NCBI GenBank assembly: GCA_002421865.1
Contig: DISE01000074.1
Span: forward strand, 1,349 to 20,100
DNA: 18,752 nt
Reading direction: 5' to 3'
DNA from: Castellaniella sp. UBA6218
GTDB taxonomy: Bacteria; Pseudomonadota; Gammaproteobacteria; Burkholderiales; Burkholderiaceae_B
Part shown: in pieces, positions 8,196 through 16,008 of the stretch
Layout of the letters: each line of letters opens with the position of its first letter
Position numbering within the stretch: position 1 is the first letter of the stretch
Notes under the pieces: generated by a model
The model's input: the letters and a program-made list of their open reading frames with translations, nothing else
Database searches by the model: none
Told to the model about the DNA's origin: nothing
Position numbers and translations under genes: made by a program

Positions 8196-9557
8196 TCACA
8201 GTTCGCCGTACGAATGCAGGCCCGAAAGGAACATGTTCACCCCCAGGAAGGCGAAACTGGTCACGAGCAGGCCCGACAGGGCCCAATAAGCGGACATCGC
8301 GCCGCGCAGACCTTTCATCAGGCGCATGTGCAGCCAGGCGGCGTAATTGAGCCAGACGATCAGCGCCCAGGTTTCCTTGGGATCCCATTGCCAGTAGGTG
8401 CCCCAGGCATCGGCCGCCCACAGCGCCCCAAGGATCGTGGCCACGGTGAAAAAGGCGAAGCCCACCGCGATGGCCCGATACATGATGTCGTCGAGGATTT
8501 CCAGCGAGGGCAGCCGCCTTGCGATCGGCGCGCGGAACGCAAGGATCGTGCCCACGATCAGCGCGCCGAAGCCGAAATACAGCATCCAGGTGGCAGACAG
8601 CTCGCGCGAACCGAAGATCAGCGGCTCGGCGCACAGGACCGCCCCCAGGACGAACACCGGGACCAGCGGCTTCCAGGTACGGGTCTCGCCATGCGCCTTG
8701 ACCAGGTAGGCGAAGCCCACCATGGCCGCCAGGCTGAAGGTGCCGTAGCCGATGAAATTCGCCGGGACGTGCAGCTTCATCCACCAGCTCTTGAGGGCGG
8801 GCACCAGGGGCTGGATCTGGTAGGCGTCCCGGGTGAAGGAATACCACAGCAGGAACACCACCAGGGAACTGATGACCAGCAGCACGAAACCGCCGAGGGC
8901 GCGCGTGGCGTAGCGGCGTTCGTAATACAGATAGAACAACGCGGTGACCAGGCACAGCAGGACGAAGACCTCGTAGAGATTGCTGACAGGGATGTGGCCG
9001 ATGTCGGGGCCCAGCAGATGGCCCTCGCGCCAGCGCACCAGCAGGCCGGTCACCCCGGCGTAGACCGCCGACCAGGTCAGGATGGTACCCAGCCAGGCCG
9101 CCGTGCGGCTGGCGAACCCGGCCCAGTAGCAGATCGTCGCCAGGGCGAACAGGGCACACATCCACAGAATGGCGGACTGCGAGGAAATCAGATATTTCAG
9201 GAGGAAAACGCTTTCGGCCCGCGAGAGGTCGCCCTGCAGCAGGGCGCCCGTCGGGCTGTAGAGCCAGACCGCCAGCAACGCCGTCAGGCCCGCAGCCACC
9301 ATCAAGGTGCGCAACGGCCGCCACAGCCAGCCCATCCAGCTGAAGAGGCCGACCGCGCCGATCAGGATCAGCTTTTCGTAGTAATCCATGAATGTGCCGT
9401 ATTCGGTCAGCACGTGGCCTGCACCCGCCGCCAACAGCAGGAAAAAGCCGAAGTCGGTCCAGTCAGGACGGCCCCGGCGGCCCCGGCGGTCGCCGCTGGC
9501 GTTCATGTCTTGGGGCCAGGCGGCCGCGGCGCGCGCGGCGATGGAATCAGACGTCAT
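8196..9557 (-). CDS. resC: Cytochrome c synthase subunit ResC/CcsA (System II)
   Basis: This 453-residue polytopic inner-membrane protein is the heme-handling half of the two-protein System II synthase, which exports heme and attaches it to CxxCH cytochromes in the periplasm. It carries the WWD signature WGTYWQWDPKETWALI (385-400), with flanking histidines at H263 (KLHVPAN), H410 and H447 (GLHSYG). In the family, external histidines around the WWD loop and membrane histidines ligate heme; I infer the same here. The start at 9557 is chosen over an upstream in-frame ATG at 9590 because GGAGGA precedes it by 7 nt. It overlaps the end of resB by 11 nt, which implies coupled translation. The name varies by species (ccsA, ccsB, resC). 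Confidence 0.95.
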   Translation of the reverse strand: MTSDSIAARAAAAWPQDMNASGDRRGRRGRPDWTDFGFFLLLAAGAGHVLTEYGTFMDYYEKLILIGAVGLFSWMGWLWRPLRTLMVAAGLTALLAVWLYSPTGALLQGDLSRAESVFLLKYLISSQSAILWMCALFALATICYWAGFASRTAAWLGTILTWSAVYAGVTGLLVRWREGHLLGPDIGHIPVSNLYEVFVLLCLVTALFYLYYERRYATRALGGFVLLVISSLVVFLLWYSFTRDAYQIQPLVPALKSWWMKLHVPANFIGYGTFSLAAMVGFAYLVKAHGETRTWKPLVPVFVLGAVLCAEPLIFGSRELSATWMLYFGFGALIVGTILAFRAPIARRLPSLEILDDIMYRAIAVGFAFFTVATILGALWAADAWGTYWQWDPKETWALIVWLNYAAWLHMRLMKGLRGAMSAYWALSGLLVTSFAFLGVNMFLSGLHSYGEL

Positions 9558-11598
9558 GATCGTGTCCTCCGGACAGGCGGCGCAGGGCATCCCGCAACCG
9601 TTCGAATTCGTGGTTGAAATCCAGGGTGCGCCGCTGGGTGGTCATGGCCGCCAGCCAGGCGCTTCCGCCGTCCCTCGGCCGGATCCAGACCCAGACGCGG
9701 CGCTCGCGGATGTAGAACATCGAGAACACCCCGAGCACCAGCAGCAGGCAGCCGATGTAGACAATGGTCTTGCCGGGGCTGCGAGCCACCTGGAAGACGC
9801 TTGCCTGGACCTGGTCAAAGCCGGTCAGCTGCAGAGCCACGGGAGCAGGATAATCCGGCAGCGTCGCCAGCGCCAGCACGGCCAGGCGCATCCACTGGCG
9901 CTCACGTTCCGCGTCGACCCCCAGGGGGTCGATCGCGGGCTCGCCCGCCCGCGCCCGCACCAGATCGCGCAGCTCGGTCAGGCTGAGCTGGATCATGGGC
10001 ACGGCGAAATTCAGGATCTTTTCCCGCTGATCGGGGGGCGCGGCATCGACAATGCCGTTGAAGCCATCGCGCGCGAAGGTGCGCAGCGCCCCGCGAGCGG
10101 CCTGGAACATCAGGTCGCGCGGCTCACCCTCGGGCGCGTTCCGGTCCGCGAACCGGTGCGCGGCCTGCTCGCGCAGGCTCGCGTCGTCGAGCGCAGCGCG
10201 CAGCCGCATGAATTCCGTCATCGACCCCTGGCCATCCGCGGGGACGCGCAGATAGCGATACGGTTGCGCGGCGGTGTCGCGCACCCCCAGCAGGAACACC
10301 GGCGCGTCTTCGATCTTCACGGGCAACAGGTACTGGTTGAATTCATGCGCCTGGCCGTCGGCGCCGATCAGCCGGTACTGCACGCTGGGCCCGACGTTGC
10401 GCAGGCTGTCGTTGCGCGGACGGGCCGCGCTGCCGGTCACGGCCGCCACATGCGCGACCACATCGGACGGCTGCGGATCCCGGCCATCACCCATATTCTC
10501 GACGTTGATCACGCGCAGACCGGTATAGTCCACCGTCAGGCCGCCCAGGCTGGCGGGCAGCCTGGATTCGCGCCCGACCGTGCCGGCGACATCCACCGGC
10601 TCGGCGGTGGCGCCCCGCAGAGGCCAGGCCCGCAGTTGCAAGGCGCTGCCGCCGTCGTCGAAGCTGGACTGGTAGACGGTGACGCCGCGATAGTGCAGCG
10701 GCTCGTTCACCTGGATCGTGCGATCGAAGGTCTTGCCGGTCGCCAGGTCGGTCACCGTCACGTCGCTGCGGAAATCGCTGGGCATGCCGGTGTCGTAATA
10801 ATCGATGTGGAACTTGTTGAGTTTCAGCGTGAACGGCAGAGGCTGCAGGAGCACGCCCTGGCCCGCAGCCACGATGCCGACGCTGCTCTGCTTGCCGTCG
10901 GGCACCAGCATGTTGGCCCGGAAGCTGGGATTGCGTGCCGACAGGCGCCCGGAGTCGGGCACGTCGGAAATCAGCATGTTGCCGGTCACCGGCTGCTTGT
11001 CGAACAGCCAGGTCTGCAGCCGCACCGGCAATTCGCTGTCCAGCAGCCCGCCCAGGCAGATCACGACGATGGCCACGTGCGCGAAGATATAGCCCAGGCG
11101 GTTGGCCGCGCCTTTTTTCGCGGCCACCATACGGCTGTCGCCGTCTTCGCGCACCCGGTAGCGGAAGCCCTGGGTCTGCAGGAGCGCGCCCACCTCGGCA
11201 CAGGCCTGGTCGGGCGTCCGGTCGCTGTCCAGTTCGACGCGATGATGGAAGGCTTTGAGGCTGGAGCCGCGCACGTATTCCCGGAACGAGCGCATGTCGC
11301 GCAGCATCTTGGGGGCGTTGCGCAACACGCACAGCGTGGTCGAAACCACCAGGAAGGCCATGATGAGCAGGAACCACGCGCTGTTGTAGACATGCCAGAT
11401 GGAGAACCGGTCGAAGACCGCGAACCAGAAGGGTCCGAACTGGTCAACGTAGGTGTTGGTTCCCTGATTCTGGGGCAGCACGGTGCCGATCAGGCTGGCC
11501 ACGCAGATGAACACCAGCAGGCTGATGGCAAAGCGCATCGAACCCAGAAGTTCGATGGCATCGGCGCCCAAGGCGCGGGAACTGGAAGAAGACGCCAC
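9547..11598 (-). CDS. resB: Cytochrome c synthase subunit ResB/CcsB (System II)
   Basis: This 683-residue ResB-family protein is the partner of ResC and is thought to hold the apocytochrome and help heme delivery. It has membrane helices at about 21-41, 73-91, 168-186 and 611-630, with a large periplasmic domain between the last two. H174 in the third helix fits the conserved membrane histidine of the family. The start is a GTG at 11598: an in-frame stop lies four codons upstream, and the next candidate is an ATG at residue 21, directly at the first helix. The residues just before that helix (ELLGSMRFAISLL) resemble the N-termini of relatives, which favours the GTG. A -10-like TATAGT ends 8 nt before the GTG and no Shine-Dalgarno is visible. 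Confidence 0.95.
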   Translation of the reverse strand: MASSSSSRALGADAIELLGSMRFAISLLVFICVASLIGTVLPQNQGTNTYVDQFGPFWFAVFDRFSIWHVYNSAWFLLIMAFLVVSTTLCVLRNAPKMLRDMRSFREYVRGSSLKAFHHRVELDSDRTPDQACAEVGALLQTQGFRYRVREDGDSRMVAAKKGAANRLGYIFAHVAIVVICLGGLLDSELPVRLQTWLFDKQPVTGNMLISDVPDSGRLSARNPSFRANMLVPDGKQSSVGIVAAGQGVLLQPLPFTLKLNKFHIDYYDTGMPSDFRSDVTVTDLATGKTFDRTIQVNEPLHYRGVTVYQSSFDDGGSALQLRAWPLRGATAEPVDVAGTVGRESRLPASLGGLTVDYTGLRVINVENMGDGRDPQPSDVVAHVAAVTGSAARPRNDSLRNVGPSVQYRLIGADGQAHEFNQYLLPVKIEDAPVFLLGVRDTAAQPYRYLRVPADGQGSMTEFMRLRAALDDASLREQAAHRFADRNAPEGEPRDLMFQAARGALRTFARDGFNGIVDAAPPDQREKILNFAVPMIQLSLTELRDLVRARAGEPAIDPLGVDAERERQWMRLAVLALATLPDYPAPVALQLTGFDQVQASVFQVARSPGKTIVYIGCLLLVLGVFSMFYIRERRVWVWIRPRDGGSAWLAAMTTQRRTLDFNHEFERLRDALRRLSGGHDHDV

Positions 11599-11606
11599 GA
11601 CGGCCC

Positions 11607-11612
11607 ACTATA
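11607..11612 (-). promoter_or_regulatory. Candidate -10 element for resB-resC
   Basis: TATAGT on the minus strand matches the -10 consensus at five of six bases and ends 8 nt before the GTG start of resB. Its first T is also the last T of the preceding terminator T-tract. The hexamer at the 17-bp spacing is not -35-like. The predicted start site is within a few bases of the start codon. Confidence 0.4.
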
Positions 11613-11644
11613 AAAAACGGGGGGTGCGCTTGCGCGTGCCCCCC
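11612..11644 (-). terminator. Rho-independent terminator of the cytochrome c4 gene
   Basis: Read on the minus strand, a GC-rich hairpin (six G:C pairs, two wobble positions, three more G:C pairs, short loop; 11619-11644) is followed by G and six T. It lies 87 bp after the cytochrome c4 stop and just before resB, so it separates the two genes transcriptionally, fully or partly. Confidence 0.75.
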
Positions 11645-11730
11645 TCGACCCAAAGCTTTATGCTTTAACGATACACCAGTCTGCGCGAGGCCCCCCTCAA
11701 GACCTTGTGCGCGACCGGGAAATCCCGTGC

Positions 11731-12420
11731 CTAGCGCAAGCCGGCGGCGTAGTCCGCGACAGCCGCCAGATCCGAATCGTTCATGCGATCGGCAATGTCG
11801 TGCATGATGACGTTGGCCCGATCGCCCGAACGGAAGAGCTTGAGCTGTTCCAGCAGATAGGCGGGGTGCTGACCGGCGAGGCGCGGAAACTCGGCCGGCA
11901 GGCCGGCGCCGTTGGCCGAGTGGCAGGCCGCACAGGCCGGGACCTGGCGATTGGCGATACCGGCTCGCCAGATGGACTGGCCGCGTTCCATGGAGGATTC
12001 CTTGGTGGCCGTGCCGGCCTTGTCCCAGTCCATCTTTTGGTGCGACAGGTACAGCGCCACGTTCTGGATGTCCTGAGGCGTGAGCGAGGACGCGATGGCC
12101 GACATGATGGACGGCGCGCCGGCGGCACCCTTGCGCATGGCGGGCTTGTCACCCTGGGACACGAAATCGCCCAATTGCTTGGCGATGTATTCATGCGGCA
12201 TCGCGGCCAGATTGGGATTCATGGGGATGGTGCTGTTGCCGCCGTCCCCGTGACAGGTGACACAGGCCAGCACCCCGCGCGCGGCATCGCCGTTCACGAA
12301 CAGCTGTTCGCCGGCCTTGGCATCGGGTTTGGGCGCGTCTTCGGCGTGGGCGAGGCCGGGCAGGACGCCGGCGAGAATCAGGCTGCCGGCCATGAACACA
12401 CTGGAAAACGCACGCTTCAT
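11731..12420 (-). CDS. Diheme cytochrome c4
   Basis: This 229-residue exported cytochrome has a signal peptide (MKRAFSSVFMAGSLILAG..., cleavage likely after AHA at residue 26) and two similar c-type domains with CVTCH (53-57) and CAACH (163-167). Probable methionine axial ligands are M95 and M206. Cytochrome c4 is a periplasmic, often membrane-associated electron carrier that can pass electrons from the bc1 complex to terminal oxidases. The ATG at 12420 has GAGG five nt upstream and opens the signal peptide; the frame continues 38 codons upstream but without such features. The gene lies upstream of resBC, which would mature it, and ends before a strong terminator. The family assignment is firm; the physiological partner is inferred. 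Confidence 0.94.
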   Translation of the reverse strand: MKRAFSSVFMAGSLILAGVLPGLAHAEDAPKPDAKAGEQLFVNGDAARGVLACVTCHGDGGNSTIPMNPNLAAMPHEYIAKQLGDFVSQGDKPAMRKGAAGAPSIMSAIASSLTPQDIQNVALYLSHQKMDWDKAGTATKESSMERGQSIWRAGIANRQVPACAACHSANGAGLPAEFPRLAGQHPAYLLEQLKLFRSGDRANVIMHDIADRMNDSDLAAVADYAAGLR

Positions 12421-12525
12421 GAGATCCTCGGTGGTGATTCGTTCTCGACGCCAAAGACCGGCGCCCGACAAGGCCGGCATCTTGTCCGCCCGGGACACAC
12501 GATGCGCGGCAACATTCAATCTGAA

Positions 12526-12531
12526 ATTATA
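12526..12531 (-). promoter_or_regulatory. Candidate -10 element for the cytochrome c4 gene
   Basis: The minus strand reads a perfect TATAAT here. Transcription would start near 12519 and give a leader of about 100 nt before the cytochrome c4 ATG. No good -35 hexamer is visible at 16-18 bp, so activation by a regulator is possible. It overlaps a plus-strand -10-like site. Confidence 0.5.
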
Positions 12532-12535
12532 CAAT
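12530..12535 (+). promoter_or_regulatory. Candidate -10 element for engB
   Basis: TACAAT on the plus strand (within TATACAAT) overlaps the divergent TATAAT by two bases. A start near 12542 would give a leader of about 28 nt before the GTG of engB. The leader is pyrimidine-rich and lacks a Shine-Dalgarno. No clear -35 is seen. Confidence 0.4.
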
Positions 12536-12569
12536 AGGCTTCATCCCCCTCTTATCGAGCCCACCCCTC

Positions 12570-13193
12570 GTGTCTCTCCTTCATCGCGCCCGGTTCACGG
12601 TGTCCGCCGCCAGACTGGATCAACTGCCCGCCCCGACCACCGCCGAAGTCTGCTTCGTCGGCCGTTCCAATTCGGGCAAGTCCTCGGCCATCAACGTCCT
12701 GACCAACCAGCGGCGGCTGGCCTTTTCCAGCAAAACCCCCGGTCGAACCCGGCTGATCAACCTGTTCGGCATCCCCGATCCGATCGAACCGGAGGCCTGG
12801 CTCGGCTTCCTGGTGGACCTGCCCGGCTACGGCTACGCCGCCGTCGACCGCGCGGCGCGCGACGAATGGGCGGAGGTCCTGGGCGGCTACCTGCACGAAC
12901 GCTCCAGTCTGGCGGGTGTGGTGCTGCTGATCGACATCCGCCGCGGCGTCACCGACCTGGACCGGCGCCTGGCCCGCTGGATCGCCCTGCGCGGCCTGCC
13001 GACCCTGGCCCTGCTGACCAAGGCCGACAAGCTGCCCTACGGCCAGCGCATCCAGGCCGTCGCGCGTGCGCGCAAAGACCTGGCCGACATCGGTACGCTG
13101 ACCGCGCTGCCGTTCTCCGCCACCCACCGTGTCGGACTGGACGAGGCCGCAGCCCACATCGAGAACTGGATCTCGCCCCAGGCCGTGCCCTGA
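12570..13193 (+). CDS. engB: Ribosome-assembly GTPase EngB/YsxC (YihA)
   Basis: This 207-residue TRAFAC-class GTPase assists assembly of the large ribosomal subunit and is usually essential. The P-loop GRSNSGKSS is at 31-39, SKTPGRT (G2 region) at 54-60, DLPGYG (G3) at 83-88, TKAD (G4) at 150-153 and SAT (G5) at 183-185. The length is typical. The start is a GTG at 12570, which gives an N-terminus (MSLLHRARFTVSAARLDQLP) aligning with relatives; no ATG is better placed and there is no Shine-Dalgarno. It is divergent from cytochrome c4 with a 149-bp gap that holds two overlapping -10-like sites. It is followed by hemB after 64 bp and may be cotranscribed with it. Confidence 0.96.
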   Translation: MSLLHRARFTVSAARLDQLPAPTTAEVCFVGRSNSGKSSAINVLTNQRRLAFSSKTPGRTRLINLFGIPDPIEPEAWLGFLVDLPGYGYAAVDRAARDEWAEVLGGYLHERSSLAGVVLLIDIRRGVTDLDRRLARWIALRGLPTLALLTKADKLPYGQRIQAVARARKDLADIGTLTALPFSATHRVGLDEAAAHIENWISPQAVP

Positions 13194-13257
13194 GCGCGCA
13201 TTCCCTCAGGCCCCACACCGCCCCGCCGCGCCCGGCGGATGTTTTCCGGAGTCCCGC

Positions 13258-14274
13258 ATGACCGCATTCCTGCCCCCCGCCGACTTTCCCGCCATGCGCC
13301 TGCGCCGCAACCGGCGTGACGATTTTTCCCGCCGCCTGGTGCGCGAAACCCGCCTGTCGACGGATGATCTGATCTACCCGGTGTTCGTCTGCGAAGGCCG
13401 GGACGTGCATGACCCGGTGGCTTCGATGCCGGACGTGGCGCGGCAATCCCCCGACGTTCTGCTGCGCACGGCCGAGCAATGCCTGACGCTGGGCATCCCC
13501 GTGCTGGCCCTGTTCCCGCACATCGACCCGTCCCTCAAGACACCCGATGGCCTGGAGGCCGCCAACCCGGACGGCCTGATCCCGCGCACCGTGGCCCTGC
13601 TGAAATCGAACTTCCCCGAACTGGGCGTGCTCACGGACGTGGCCCTGGACCCCTACACCAGTCACGGACAGGACGGCCTGATCGACGGGGACGGCCAGTT
13701 GCTGAACGAGCCCACGGTGGCCATGCTGGTGCGCCAGGCACTGACCCACGCCCAGGCGGGCGCCGACATCGTCGCCCCCAGCGACATGATGGACGGGCGC
13801 ATCGGCGCCGTGCGCCAGGCGCTGGACGCCCGGGACCGCATCCACACCCGCATCATGGCCTATTCAGCCAAATACGCCAGCGCCTTCTACGGCCCCTTCC
13901 GCGACGCGGTGGGCTCGGCCTCCAGCCTGGGCGCCTCGAACAAGTCCACCTACCAGATGGACCCGGCCAACCGCCTGGAAGCCCTGCGCGAAGTCGCGGC
14001 CGACATCCGCGAAGGCGCGGACATGGTGATGGTCAAGCCCGGCCTGCCCTACCTGGACGTGCTGCGCGAGGTCAAGGACGCCTTCGGCATGCCCACCTAT
14101 GCCTACCAGGTCAGCGGTGAATACGCCATGATCAAGGCCGCCGCCGCCAACGGCTGGCTGGACCACGACAAGGTCATGATGGAATCCCTGCTGGCCTTCA
14201 AGCGCGCGGGTGGCGACGGCATCCTGACGTATTTCGCCATCGCCGCGGCGAAGATCCTGCGCGGGCAGGCCTGA
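13258..14274 (+). CDS. hemB: Porphobilinogen synthase (delta-aminolevulinate dehydratase)
   Basis: This 338-residue cytosolic enzyme condenses two 5-aminolevulinate molecules to porphobilinogen, an early step of heme synthesis. The two Schiff-base lysines are K205 (YSAKYASAFYGP) and K260 (MVMVKPGLPYLD). The metal region reads DVALDPYTSHGQDG (127-140), with aspartates at 127, 131 and 139 where zinc-type enzymes have cysteines. It therefore belongs to the magnesium-type group known from Pseudomonas aeruginosa, and probably needs no catalytic zinc. The ATG at 13258 has CGGAG six nt upstream, and an upstream extension of the frame is unconvincing. The stop lies nine bases from the stop of the convergent cyclase gene. 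Confidence 0.97.
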   Translation: MTAFLPPADFPAMRLRRNRRDDFSRRLVRETRLSTDDLIYPVFVCEGRDVHDPVASMPDVARQSPDVLLRTAEQCLTLGIPVLALFPHIDPSLKTPDGLEAANPDGLIPRTVALLKSNFPELGVLTDVALDPYTSHGQDGLIDGDGQLLNEPTVAMLVRQALTHAQAGADIVAPSDMMDGRIGAVRQALDARDRIHTRIMAYSAKYASAFYGPFRDAVGSASSLGASNKSTYQMDPANRLEALREVAADIREGADMVMVKPGLPYLDVLREVKDAFGMPTYAYQVSGEYAMIKAAAANGWLDHDKVMMESLLAFKRAGGDGILTYFAIAAAKILRGQA

Positions 14275-14289
14275 GCCCCGCGCTCAGGC
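14269..14289. terminator. Hairpin enclosing both stop codons of hemB and the convergent cyclase gene
   Basis: GCCTGAGC and GCTCAGGC form a perfect 8-bp inverted repeat with a 5-nt loop. The hemB TGA lies in one arm and the TGA of the minus-strand gene in the other. No T-tract follows on either strand, so terminator function is a guess; a bidirectional role would fit the 9-bp convergent gap. Confidence 0.45.
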
Positions 14290-15774
14290 AAGCCGCCAGG
14301 GCCGGGGCGGATCGGCCGGGCCGTCGGCGTCGTGGGCCCCGTGGACACAGTAGCGGTTGCGGCCTTGGCGCTTTGCCTGATAGAGCGCCTGGTCCGCGTA
14401 CGACAACAGTTTGTCCAAGCCGGCCGGCAGGCCTTGCCTGTCGTGCGCCACGCCGATGCTGACCGTGATCCGCAAAGGCTCGTCGCTATCGTGGTAGAGA
14501 CGGATTTTTTCCACGCAGACTCTCAGGCGTTCCGCGATCTCGGCGGTGTCTTCGAGCGAGCAGTCAGGCAGGACAAGACCGAATTCCTCGCCACCCAGCC
14601 GACCGAACAAATCCTCGGGACGGATGGCCTCGCGGATGGTGCGCGCGAACTCGCACAGCACATTGTCCCCGGCGGCATGACCGTGCCGATCGTTGAGCTG
14701 CTTGAAATGATCGATGTCCAGCATCATCAACCCGTTGCCGTACGGGGCCGGAGGAATGCGCCGGAGATATTCCTGGGCCCCTCGCGTGAACGCCGGACGC
14801 GACAGGGTCTGCGTCAGATCATCGTGATCCAGCGCGCGGTTCAGGGACACGATCAGGTCGCCGCGCGCGGCCAGCGCGCTGGACATGAGCAGCGGCACGA
14901 TCATCAACAGCAGTACGCCCACTTGCAGTGAGATCCGGCCCCAGGCGGACAATGGCAGCAGGCCGTCCGGCACCAGGACCCAGCCGGCGTCGAGGCCGAG
15001 CAGCACACCCAGGGCCGACAGCAGCGCCAGCCAGGCCGCCGTCCATTGCTGATAGGCATGCGCGCAGTACAGCAGGGCCGCGAACGGAAGCAGCAGGGCG
15101 CCGGGTCCGCCCAGCAGGAAACACAAGGCCAGACTGACCGCCAGCAGGAGCCCGGGCACCCGCGCGGGCCAGTCCCCCAGATGGCGCAATGGGCCGCGAT
15201 CGCGGTGACGGCGATCGATCCCGGGCAACGCCCTGCCGGGCAGCAGCAGAACGGGCAGCAGAAAGATGCAATAGCCGAGCCACTGTCCGAGCAGACCGCT
15301 GACGACGGTTTCCAGAAGCGGATCGGCGGGGGAGTGCCGGAGGCTGGCAAGCAGCCCGAGGACCACCGTGGTCGCCGCCGCCGACAATCCGGCCAGCAGC
15401 ATCCGGAGCACGGCGCGGGGCGCGCGCAGATTGTCCAGCGGCCAGAATCGGGTCAGGATGAGCCAGGCCATCCAGATGCCCGCCAGGTCGGCCAGGCCGT
15501 CGGTCACCGCTCTGGGAGGTGCGGCGCCCAGCCCCAGGCGCGCCAGGATCAGGCCGGCGCCCATCAGCATCCACGACAGGACACGGATCGGCGCCTTGTG
15601 ACGCAACAGCACGCCCGCCAGGACCGCGTTCGCCGGCCACAGGATCGCGCGGGCGAATGCCGGCTGGACCAGCAGGCTGGCCAGCGCCAGCAGAAACGCG
15701 GCTGCGGCGATCCAGGCCGCCTGGGCGATCGGCCGGGAAAAGTTCGTATCGAGGGAAAGGGTCTGCTGGCTCAT
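14284..15774 (-). CDS. Membrane diguanylate cyclase with MASE1-like sensor
   Basis: This protein of about 496 residues has roughly eight membrane helices in its first ~300 residues and a C-terminal GGDEF domain (about 310-480). The membrane part contains LWPANAVLAGVLL near residues 45-57, resembling MASE1 sensors. The catalytic domain shows LDIDHFKQLND (352-362), GHAAGD (365-370) and the active GGEEF (394-398). RPED (385-388), five residues before GGEEF, is a proper inhibitory I-site, so c-di-GMP synthesis with product feedback is expected. The start at 15774 is uncertain: an ATG at 15783 is as good, and the frame stays open to 15867 with an unlikely N-terminus. It is convergent with hemB. 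The signal sensed is unknown. Confidence 0.88.
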   Translation of the reverse strand: MSQQTLSLDTNFSRPIAQAAWIAAAAFLLALASLLVQPAFARAILWPANAVLAGVLLRHKAPIRVLSWMLMGAGLILARLGLGAAPPRAVTDGLADLAGIWMAWLILTRFWPLDNLRAPRAVLRMLLAGLSAAATTVVLGLLASLRHSPADPLLETVVSGLLGQWLGYCIFLLPVLLLPGRALPGIDRRHRDRGPLRHLGDWPARVPGLLLAVSLALCFLLGGPGALLLPFAALLYCAHAYQQWTAAWLALLSALGVLLGLDAGWVLVPDGLLPLSAWGRISLQVGVLLLMIVPLLMSSALAARGDLIVSLNRALDHDDLTQTLSRPAFTRGAQEYLRRIPPAPYGNGLMMLDIDHFKQLNDRHGHAAGDNVLCEFARTIREAIRPEDLFGRLGGEEFGLVLPDCSLEDTAEIAERLRVCVEKIRLYHDSDEPLRITVSIGVAHDRQGLPAGLDKLLSYADQALYQAKRQGRNRYCVHGAHDADGPADPPRPWRLA

Positions 15775-15864
15775 CGTCCACATGCCGTCCGGATACTGTC
15801 CCCAATGCCGTCCGCCGGCCCGCCTCGTCGGGGGATCGGTGGCTGCGGCTCGAATGTAACCATG

Positions 15865-15914
15865 CATGATAGCCGGTTTCCATGATCCCGGATATCACAT
15901 CTGTGGTATATCAC
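15865..15914. repeat. Two pairs of short direct repeats with 16-bp spacing upstream of the cyclase gene
   Basis: CATGAT occurs at 15865 and 15881, and ATATCAC at 15892 and 15908; each pair is offset by 16 bp. The second ATATCAC is also half of the imperfect palindrome GTGGTATATCAC (15903-15914). They lie in the 188-bp gap between the cyclase start and the tRNA terminator, and could be operator sites, but such short repeats can arise by chance. Confidence 0.3.
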
Positions 15915-15962
15915 CCCCGTCAGGAGGATGAAACCGATTCCCGAGGCCGGCTCGCCGCGCAT

Positions 15963-15997
15963 GCGAAAACGCCGCCCGGCAAGGGCGGCGTTTTCGC
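15963..15997 (-). terminator. Rho-independent terminator after tRNA-Thr
   Basis: GCGAAAACGCCGCCC and GGGCGGCGTTTTCGC form a perfect 15-bp stem with a 5-nt loop. On the minus strand it begins 12 bp after the tRNA 3' end, with four T inside the descending arm. The A4/T4 symmetry means it could act in both directions, but only the tRNA (or the sspAB transcript) reads into it from close by. Confidence 0.85.
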
Positions 15998-16008
15998 GCG
16001 GATCGCAT

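Noticed and set aside
8214..9617. A 467-codon plus-strand frame opposite resC
   Set aside because: Its composition (Gln/Arg/His-rich) is that of antisense GC-rich DNA; resC on the other strand has membrane helices and the WWD motif.
9388..11613. A 741-codon open frame on the plus strand, opposite resB and the start of resC
   Set aside because: It is antisense to the well-supported resB. Its translation is low-complexity and rich in His, Gln, Ala, Gly and Arg, as expected from the reverse of GC-rich codons, and matches no family.
13194..13257. Possible terminator between engB and hemB (CCGCC/GGCGG near a TTTT)
   Set aside because: The stem is five pairs only, and the T-run is separated from it and lies in the hemB ribosome-binding region. 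Cotranscription seems more likely.
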